Part shown: one piece after another, positions 58,293-64,000 of the stretch | How the letters are laid out: each line of letters opens with the position of its first letter | Numbering within the stretch: the stretch's first letter is position 1 | From: Pseudomonadota bacterium | GTDB lineage: Bacteria; Pseudomonadota; Gammaproteobacteria; Burkholderiales; Gallionellaceae | Direction of reading: 5' to 3' | DNA: 64,000 nucleotides | Assembly (NCBI GenBank): GCA_021787435.1 | Contig: JAJYLY010000001.1 | Coordinates: forward strand, 248,001-312,000 | Made by a program: the position numbers and the translations under genes | Notes under the pieces: generated by a model | What the model saw: the letters and a program-made list of their open reading frames with translations, nothing else | What the model was told of the DNA's origin: nothing | Databases searched by the model: none

Positions 58293-59624
58293 TCAAGGTT
58301 TTCGATCCATGTAGGGCGGCAAAATCATGGTTCGATTGACCAGTACGTCGAAGGCATACCCCGGCCTTATATTCAGCGTCGGCTGAATGTTCAGGTTCTT
58401 GTTGAGTAGGTTCGTGCCGACGGTATCGAGCTGCTGCGCCATGGCAGCTGTCCCCACTTGTTGGGCGCTTGGTGCCGTTAGGGCGCTGGAATTTTGTGGT
58501 TGTGATAGTTCTGCACCCGCGCCCAATATGCTCATCAGGACCGCGCTGCCGAAAATGCGCAGATAATGATTGTCCACCTGGTCATGGAATCCCGCCTGCC
58601 CCTGTTCATCGGTGCCTTCCATACCTTTCAGACTGATCATGGCGCCATTCGGATAGATCAGCTGGTTCCATGCCACCAGGACGCGGCGCTGTCCATAGGC
58701 TACCGCACTGCTGTACATACCCACGATCCGGGTTCCCTGCGGAATCAGGACCACATCAGGATTCAGACTGTCATATACCGTTTGCCGGACTTCAGCGCTG
58801 ATTGATCCTGGTAAATCGCTATCGATACCGGTGAGCATGGTCGCCGGTATGACAGATCCTGCAAACAGCTCATGATTGCTGATTGCAGGATGCACGATCG
58901 ATGCCAAATAACCATTGTCGTCCTTGTTCTGTGCATCCAGAAATGCCTGGTTCTGTGTTTGCTCACCTTGTGGTGCCTGCAGGCTTTTGAGCGATTCTTT
59001 AGGCAAATTCGTCTCAACGGCCATCGCTCTTTTCGTTAGATTTGAAGGCTGGCCGCTCCCAATGGTTGTTGCATCTTGTGGTGAAATTTTTGCCAACGTT
59101 GCACTTTGCGCTGCCAGCACTTCACCTTCCAGATTCTTGTAGCGCTGTTCAGTCAGCCACTCGTGATATTGTTGCGCCGGCGTCAGTTTCGCCGCCGCTC
59201 CGGATTGCAGATTTGAGCCCGCCTGTGTTGTCTTTGGGGCAAATGGATTTGCAGTAGCACTCGCCGCAGAGGGCGCCGGCATCGTCGCATCCGCACTTGC
59301 AGGCGCAGCGCCTGCGTCTGCCGCTGCTTTTTGCATTTGCTCAATCGGCGGCCTGGTTTGCCCGACACCCTGCCCTGTGGTGTCGGATTCATCGCCATGG
59401 TCTGCATGATGCCGCTGTCCGGCCGTCATGATACCGATCACCATCCCGCCGGCCACCATACCCACCACCACAAACGCGGCCTTCTTGAAGTTTTTCCCTA
59501 TCCTGGCTCCACCCGTTTGGGGTGTTCCCTTGATGTTGAGCGCCTGTTTCGCTGTAGCACCATCCACATCCTGCACCAGCAGTTTTTCATCGGGGGCATC
59601 CATTGTTTGCTGTTGATGATCCAT
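58293..59624 (-). CDS. trbI: Conjugal transfer protein TrbI (VirB10-like)
   Basis: 443 residues. N-terminal cytoplasmic stretch, one TM (AAFVVVGMVAGGMVIGIMTA, residues ~49-68), a long Pro/Ala linker, then a periplasmic/OM-channel domain with AGSVIPATMLTGIDSDLPGS, DVVLIPQGTRIVGMYSSAVA and PGYAFDVLVNRTMILPPY. Spans both membranes in the type IV secretion channel. Last gene of the visible trb cluster. Confidence 0.93.
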   Translation of the reverse strand: MDHQQQTMDAPDEKLLVQDVDGATAKQALNIKGTPQTGGARIGKNFKKAAFVVVGMVAGGMVIGIMTAGQRHHADHGDESDTTGQGVGQTRPPIEQMQKAAADAGAAPASADATMPAPSAASATANPFAPKTTQAGSNLQSGAAAKLTPAQQYHEWLTEQRYKNLEGEVLAAQSATLAKISPQDATTIGSGQPSNLTKRAMAVETNLPKESLKSLQAPQGEQTQNQAFLDAQNKDDNGYLASIVHPAISNHELFAGSVIPATMLTGIDSDLPGSISAEVRQTVYDSLNPDVVLIPQGTRIVGMYSSAVAYGQRRVLVAWNQLIYPNGAMISLKGMEGTDEQGQAGFHDQVDNHYLRIFGSAVLMSILGAGAELSQPQNSSALTAPSAQQVGTAAMAQQLDTVGTNLLNKNLNIQPTLNIRPGYAFDVLVNRTMILPPYMDRKP

Positions 59625-59632
59625 GGGGCACC

Positions 59633-60625
59633 TCAGTTAAACCAGCCGGTCTTAGAATTGTGCTCACAAATTTCGTTACGGGCTTCCTTGCCTACGCCCA
59701 CCACCAGCTCAAATTTCTGTGGCAACCCATCGATTACGACATAATCGTGCACCAGACGGCTGTTCAGCAACTCCGACTGACTATCCCGGTAATTAAACAC
59801 CGCCGGTTTGTCTGCATCCGTCATATCGGCAGGCATCTGCAAATAAGTGTGTCCGCCGCCAGCAAATATCCTGACCGGCTTGAACGCTTCGCCATCGAAT
59901 CCGTTGCCAGGCTTGCATTTAAAATTGAAGTCCAGCGTTGCCGGATCAATCGTGCCCAAAGGAGCAACCACCGCCTGCTTTCGTGCCTCGATTTTTGCCT
60001 GTTCGGCCGCCTTGGCCGCCTCAGCCTGCTGCTGCATATTGATTACCAGCGCCTGTGGATCATAGAACCCAACCAAAGGCACGTAATCATGCCGGTTGCT
60101 TACCAACGTGATGTAGTACACCCGCCCAGCATCCGTCGTCACCGCCAGATTGGTATTCAACCCGGCAACGGTCGGCTTGACCACCACCACGGGGCGCGCG
60201 CCGGCATTGGCTGGCTGAACCAGCCAGCGCACGCTGTCGCCAATACTGACATTTGTGATATGTTCATCGGACAGTAATTCGATCACACAAATGTGCTCGG
60301 GCGCGCACGTGACCGCTGGATGACTCTGTCCATACGGATACATCACCTGCCCATTGGTGCCGACCATGCTCGGCGCAAACCCGGTCTTGAGCCACTCTGC
60401 CGATGCAGCCGCAGTGACACGCGCAGAGAGCGGGATTGGCTCTTTCGTCTGATAAATCCGATGACTGGTTTGAGAAATATCGGCGTTTGGCCAGGATGTT
60501 GTCTTGTCCAACCGTGATTCCTGCTGAGTTTGCGCCTGCTTCGATTGCGCCAACACAGGTGTGGTGTCTGCCATTGCAGAGGTGCTGGCAACCAATAGCG
60601 TTAATGAGATCAGAATCAGTTTCAT
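59633..60625 (-). CDS. trbG: Conjugal transfer protein TrbG (VirB9-like)
   Basis: 330 residues. Signal peptide MKLILISLTLLVASTSAMA. VirB9-like domain: YPYGQSHPAVTCAPEHICVI, WLVQPANAGARPVVVVKPTV, GLNTNLAVTTDAGRVYYITL and a C-terminal IFAGGGHTYLQMPADM and PAVFNYRDS. Outer-membrane core of the channel with TrbI. Just before trbI. Confidence 0.92.
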   Translation of the reverse strand: MKLILISLTLLVASTSAMADTTPVLAQSKQAQTQQESRLDKTTSWPNADISQTSHRIYQTKEPIPLSARVTAAASAEWLKTGFAPSMVGTNGQVMYPYGQSHPAVTCAPEHICVIELLSDEHITNVSIGDSVRWLVQPANAGARPVVVVKPTVAGLNTNLAVTTDAGRVYYITLVSNRHDYVPLVGFYDPQALVINMQQQAEAAKAAEQAKIEARKQAVVAPLGTIDPATLDFNFKCKPGNGFDGEAFKPVRIFAGGGHTYLQMPADMTDADKPAVFNYRDSQSELLNSRLVHDYVVIDGLPQKFELVVGVGKEARNEICEHNSKTGWFN

Positions 60626-60635
60626 GTGTATCCTT

Positions 60636-61286
60636 TCACTTCGATGCGGGCGTCACCACGGGTGTCCAGGTGACATTTTTCACAAACAGGCCAAGCGGGT
60701 TGTCCAGCATGACCCGGGGGTTATCCGCCAACTTGGCGTCCAATCCGGTAGTGACATTGGCTTTCCAGTGTTGAACCGGCTGAGGCTGTCCGTTCTGGAT
60801 GGTGGATTCATCCCAGTTGATTTGTAACGTATCCTTGCTGATCGGCAACACACTGGTGATGATGACATCGGCGGTATACCCGAACGGAGGGTGCAACGAG
60901 TAATACCGGTTCAGATAGGCTGCCGCATCTCCCCCCACCATGTCATATACCCGGTCAATCAGGGCCTTCTGTGCAAACTCATCTGGCACCACGGTTCGCG
61001 CATTCCATAGCCAGTTTGCAATCTGTGCTTCGATGATCCGCTGATTGATCGCTCCACCAGTCACAGGTTGTGCCATGGCGATCGGATTACCTATTTTGTC
61101 GAGCGCGACCACAAAAGGTTTAGTCTTGCTCTGTGCGCCGATGTAAGCAATGCCCAGCACGGCCACCCCGGCTATGGCCAGACTGACAAAGGACGCCAGG
61201 CGCCAGTTTTTGGCGCGCGCCAGCGAATCTCCATAGCGCTCATCCCACTCGCGACGCGCATTCAAATACGGGTTTGATCCAGTCAT
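60636..61286 (-). CDS. trbF: Conjugal transfer protein TrbF (VirB8-like)
   Basis: 216 residues. Short cytoplasmic N-terminus (NPYLNARREWDERYGDSLAR), one TM (LASFVSLAIAGVAVLGIAYI), then a VirB8-fold domain with IEAQIANWLWNARTVVPDEF and RVYDMVGGDAAAYLNRYY. Inner-membrane assembly factor of the T4SS. Upstream of trbG. Confidence 0.92.
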   Translation of the reverse strand: MTGSNPYLNARREWDERYGDSLARAKNWRLASFVSLAIAGVAVLGIAYIGAQSKTKPFVVALDKIGNPIAMAQPVTGGAINQRIIEAQIANWLWNARTVVPDEFAQKALIDRVYDMVGGDAAAYLNRYYSLHPPFGYTADVIITSVLPISKDTLQINWDESTIQNGQPQPVQHWKANVTTGLDAKLADNPRVMLDNPLGLFVKNVTWTPVVTPASK

Positions 61287-61414
61287 CCTGTTCTCCTTGT
61301 GTGTATACCGATATCTCTATTCCGCACGGTGTACACTGCATGACAAGAAATGAAGTGCAAAATCCAGATCATGAAATCTGGGTAGCCAAAATGCCCCAAT
61401 GTACTGAGAGATGT

Positions 61415-61636
61415 TTACAGACGATCCAAGCGGATGGCGATCAGCATCGAGGCGATAAAGAAGACCACCCAGAGTAACAGTGACAAACCAATGGCGAATC
61501 CTGTTTGCCATAACCCGGCGAACCAAACGGCATTGACCAATTTGAGCAGCCCAATGAACAGCATTTTCCGGTCATTCCTGACAAGCCAGGTAAAACGGAT
61601 GCCGAATTCTTTACCGAGTTCATTGCGCGAACTCAT
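61415..61636 (-). CDS. Small membrane protein within trb cluster
   Basis: 73 residues from the ATG at 61636 (MSSRNELGKEFGIRFTWLVR) with GAGG upstream. One or two hydrophobic segments (LLKLVNAVWFAGLWQTGFAI, LSLLLWVVFFIASMLIAIRL). Sits between trbL and trbF, where small proteins such as TrbK or TrbD-like ones occur elsewhere, but I cannot assign it. Confidence 0.6.
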   Translation of the reverse strand: MSSRNELGKEFGIRFTWLVRNDRKMLFIGLLKLVNAVWFAGLWQTGFAIGLSLLLWVVFFIASMLIAIRLDRL

Positions 61637-61645
61637 CACTACGCC

Positions 61646-63118
61646 TCAGTCCACATGATTCAAGCGAATCTGAATGCCCCCGCCGGTGCCGCCCTCATGT
61701 CGGGCAATCTCATCCTTGGTTCTGGCCAGTTTGCCGAACTGATCGCCCATGGCTTTCCATGAGCTATTTTTGTCGTCACTCGCCGAGACACCGGATCCAG
61801 TGTCAGACATTCCCGATCCAGGTTGCCTGCCGGCACCAAGCGCATCGGTAGAACTATTGGCTGGCACAGCAGGTGACGTGTCGACCGACGAGGTAGACTC
61901 ACTTGGCAAGGACAATGCCTCGGCATCTCCGCCTGACATGGCACTTCCGCCATCGGTTGCCAATGATGTTGCAGCACCCTCACCGATGCCAGCACTGCTT
62001 CCGGCCACTGTGCTTGACGAACCGGTCATTGAACTCAATGCCGCCAGATTTTCGCTTCCGCCAATTCCGCCAGCTGCAGCACCCGCTCCGCCAGCCCCAG
62101 CACCAACCATCTCGGCCATTTTGTCCAGCGACTTCATCGAACCAGCATATCCGGCCAATGCCACACCGCCCGCCGCCATCGCACCACCTGCAATCGCGGC
62201 AGCACCGCCTGCCACATTACCCAGGCTCATGTTAGGCGAGCCATTCATCAGACTGCCCGCGAGCCCCGGCACTTGCATACCGAGCACACCATAAATCAAC
62301 ATACTGGCGCCCACCGTCAACAGGTCAAGCGGTGGCAAGTTCTGTGATTGCCAATTCTGGATATACTGATTTTCACTATTGATCAGGTTTTGCCCAAGAC
62401 CGACAATGGCATAAATCACCAGCAGCTTGATCCCGACACTGATCAAATATCCGATGTATTTTTCACCAAAATTGCTGGTCAGCCCGGAGCCCGTAAAACC
62501 CAGCATCACCAGCCCCGCGCCACCCACCAGATACATTTCGATCAAGGTCATCAGCAACTGCAACGCCACCAGACCAAAACCGATCAAACCAAAAATCGAG
62601 GTAGCCACCACAATAAGCCCGATAGTGATATTGGCGGAAATGTGAGTAAGACCACTTGGTTGCGAATTGACCACATTCCACAAACTGCTGATGACACTGA
62701 ACGCCTCCGACATGACCCCGGAGGGAGTTGCGACACTGGTGCCGCCGATACCCTGACCCATCTGCATGAAACTGGATGTGATCAAAGGCATCCATGTCGG
62801 CGCATAGGACACGATGGTGTAGAAGAAAAAGATCGATGAAATTTTCAGCGTAGCGCCGCCAATAAAATCAGCCAGATCATTTTTCTTCAGCACATTCTTG
62901 ATTCCCCACCAGGCCAGATCCAGCGCTGCCAGACTGGCAAAAATATGCTTCGCATATCCTTGCGCCGTGGTCATCCACCCAGTCATGCCTGACTGAAAGG
63001 TCGTGGCAATAGCATCAAGATAGCCCGAGCCGCCCGGATTGGCGACAGCGGCATGGGCACTGAATGACAGCGCCAGAAGCATCAACCCGAAACACCATTT
63101 GCGCATGGCTGTCCGCAT
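61646..63118 (-). CDS. trbL: Conjugal transfer protein TrbL (VirB6-like)
   Basis: 490 residues. Signal-like N-terminus, then about six TM segments (HIFASLAALDLAWWGIKNVL, SIFFFYTIVSYAPTWMPLIT, ATSIFGLIGFGLVALQLLMT and others), and a low-complexity Ala/Gly/Ser C-terminal half (AAAIAGGAMAAGGVALAGYA and similar). Polytopic inner-membrane component of the T4SS. Its start overlaps trbJ's stop (ATGA). Confidence 0.9.
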   Translation of the reverse strand: MRTAMRKWCFGLMLLALSFSAHAAVANPGGSGYLDAIATTFQSGMTGWMTTAQGYAKHIFASLAALDLAWWGIKNVLKKNDLADFIGGATLKISSIFFFYTIVSYAPTWMPLITSSFMQMGQGIGGTSVATPSGVMSEAFSVISSLWNVVNSQPSGLTHISANITIGLIVVATSIFGLIGFGLVALQLLMTLIEMYLVGGAGLVMLGFTGSGLTSNFGEKYIGYLISVGIKLLVIYAIVGLGQNLINSENQYIQNWQSQNLPPLDLLTVGASMLIYGVLGMQVPGLAGSLMNGSPNMSLGNVAGGAAAIAGGAMAAGGVALAGYAGSMKSLDKMAEMVGAGAGGAGAAAGGIGGSENLAALSSMTGSSSTVAGSSAGIGEGAATSLATDGGSAMSGGDAEALSLPSESTSSVDTSPAVPANSSTDALGAGRQPGSGMSDTGSGVSASDDKNSSWKAMGDQFGKLARTKDEIARHEGGTGGGIQIRLNHVD

Positions 63119-63813
63119 CAGAACGCACCCGCTTGAATTGGCGCGGTCAATGATTTTTGAACATTTTGCACTGCATCATTCTGACTGTGCGACATCGCCG
63201 CCAACGCATTGAACTGCACCTGATTGCCGGCTTCGATATCTGATTGAAGCACCTGCAACTGGTTAACCATGAGACCGGAAATCTGGTTGCCCGCCTGCAA
63301 CACCGCTTTTCGGCCGCTCGCAGACTGGCTTTGTGACTGGATGGTAGACAAGGCAGCTTGTACCGACTGATAATTCTGCGCATTCAAACCGTATTGCTGC
63401 AACACTGACGCAATCTGATTGTCGTTATTCGATGTCCAGGTAGCAAGGCTGCTGGAATAATTACTCAACGCTGCATTGGGTTGACCATATTGTGCCTGCA
63501 GCGCAGATACCGTGTTCTGTGAGGCATAACTCAATCCCTGCGAATTGCCGACCAGATTAACCAGCGTAGTCAGCTGGTTCGATATGTTCGGCCACAACTG
63601 CATCGGAATCGTCTGCATGTTGATCGCTTGATTGTAAATCTGCTGAAACTGCGCCTGCAGTTGCTGCGCCTCTGTCGCATACTGCTGGACCAACGTCATT
63701 TCCTGAACAATCTGTTCAGGAAATGTGGCGCCCGCGATCATGCCACTGGCCTGTGCCGGGATGCTGGATGCCAGCAGCAACGCGGCAAGGATGGGCTGAA
63801 ATTTCAGGTTCAT
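63118..63813 (-). CDS. trbJ: Conjugal transfer protein TrbJ (VirB5-like)
   Basis: 231 residues. Signal peptide MNLKFQPILAALLLASSIPAQA. Coiled helical body (TFPEQIVQEMTLVQQYATEA, QQLQAQFQQIYNQAINMQTI), typical of TrbJ/VirB5 minor pilus proteins. First complete gene of the visible operon, coupled to trbL. Confidence 0.9.
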   Translation of the reverse strand: MNLKFQPILAALLLASSIPAQASGMIAGATFPEQIVQEMTLVQQYATEAQQLQAQFQQIYNQAINMQTIPMQLWPNISNQLTTLVNLVGNSQGLSYASQNTVSALQAQYGQPNAALSNYSSSLATWTSNNDNQIASVLQQYGLNAQNYQSVQAALSTIQSQSQSASGRKAVLQAGNQISGLMVNQLQVLQSDIEAGNQVQFNALAAMSHSQNDAVQNVQKSLTAPIQAGAF

Positions 63814-63824
63814 CGTCTTCTCCC

Positions 63825-64000
63825 TTATTGCGCCACACCCGTGGCAATACTGATCTGTTGAAGGGTATTCTGTGCAGCGCTGTTTGCCGCGCTGCTGGCC
63901 GCCGAATCCAGCGTGCTGCTGATCGTTGGCGCAATGGCATTGGCAGAAGTATTCGTGATGTTTTCATCAAGAGTGGCGGCATTCTGAACAGACAACTGCG
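63825..64000 (-). CDS. Partial T4SS-associated protein (C-terminus)
   Basis: Reverse strand reads QLSVQNAATLDENITNTSAN, AIAPTISSTLDSAASSAANS, AAQNTLQQISIATGVAQ and a stop, 11 bases upstream of trbJ. Low-complexity Ala/Ser tail. The rest is outside the window. Could be a TrbJ-like paralogue or other trb-cluster protein; cannot be assigned. Confidence 0.4.
   Translation of the reverse strand, partial: QLSVQNAATLDENITNTSANAIAPTISSTLDSAASSAANSAAQNTLQQISIATGVAQ

Overview
The window reads as chromosome of a Gram-negative betaproteobacterium. A member of the Nitrosomonadales, perhaps Gallionellaceae-like, is my best guess, but this rests on gene content and protein style, not on a search. Supporting points are outer-membrane biogenesis genes (lpxC, gmhB, an OmpA-type porin, several lipoproteins), a tetrameric-type glycyl-tRNA synthetase (glyQ/glyS), monomeric isocitrate dehydrogenase, NnrS, and a rubrerythrin/Fe-S protein/DUF3501 trio. 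Most of the window is dense housekeeping sequence. The last ~6.4 kb is a conjugation cluster downstream of a tRNA-Leu gene.

Layout. 1-2.5 kb: partial lpxC, mnmA, a NUDIX gene and a small basic secreted protein, all on the minus strand, then tRNA-Leu(CAA). 2.7-8.8 kb: queA-tgt-yajC-secD-secF, linking queuosine tRNA modification to Sec translocase accessory subunits, then a DedA gene. 8.9-14.1 kb: a minus-strand pst phosphate operon (pstS-pstC-pstA-pstB) with a pho-box-like palindrome, and a CorA-type transporter carrying an MgtE-N-like domain. 14.2-16.8 kb: rpmB-rpmG, a tiny membrane protein, nnrS with a strong NsrR-like operator, and a decayed EAL gene. 16.8-24.9 kb: NrfJ-like protein, rluE-type synthase, icd, a glycine-zipper lipoprotein between two copies of a structured repeat, another lipoprotein, a GIY-YIG protein, the rubrerythrin operon and a broken TRAP permease gene.

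25-41.9 kb: glyQ-glyS-gmhB-plsC, a small two-gene unit with a palindromic promoter, a YgjP-like metallopeptidase, an IS3 remnant, rpmE, an ArnT-like glycosyltransferase, trhO, aroC, an MDR oxidoreductase, tatD directly after a third repeat copy, a PAS-GGDEF-EAL protein and a CysB-like regulator. 42-47.9 kb: an ATP-grasp protein convergent with a TPR-sulfotransferase, which follows a formyltransferase-like gene and murJ; then a BamE-like lipoprotein and tRNA-Gly. 48-57.5 kb: a pyruvate-kinase-like protein with an N-terminal extension, a decayed GGDEF gene, a basic protein with a possible ribbon-helix-helix end, a decayed voltage-sensor-CorA fusion gene, OmpA, rlmB, rnr and tRNA-Leu(CAG). 57.6-64 kb: a transposase remnant and a trb/VirB-type type IV secretion cluster (trbJ-trbL-small ORF-trbF-trbG-trbI, minus strand), interpreted as one end of an integrative element.

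The least explained material is a ~105-120 bp repeat with two conserved stems that twice supplies the stop codon of the preceding gene, the small-protein unit at 29.3-29.9 kb, the two unusual CorA architectures, and the ATP-grasp/sulfotransferase/formyltransferase neighbourhood.
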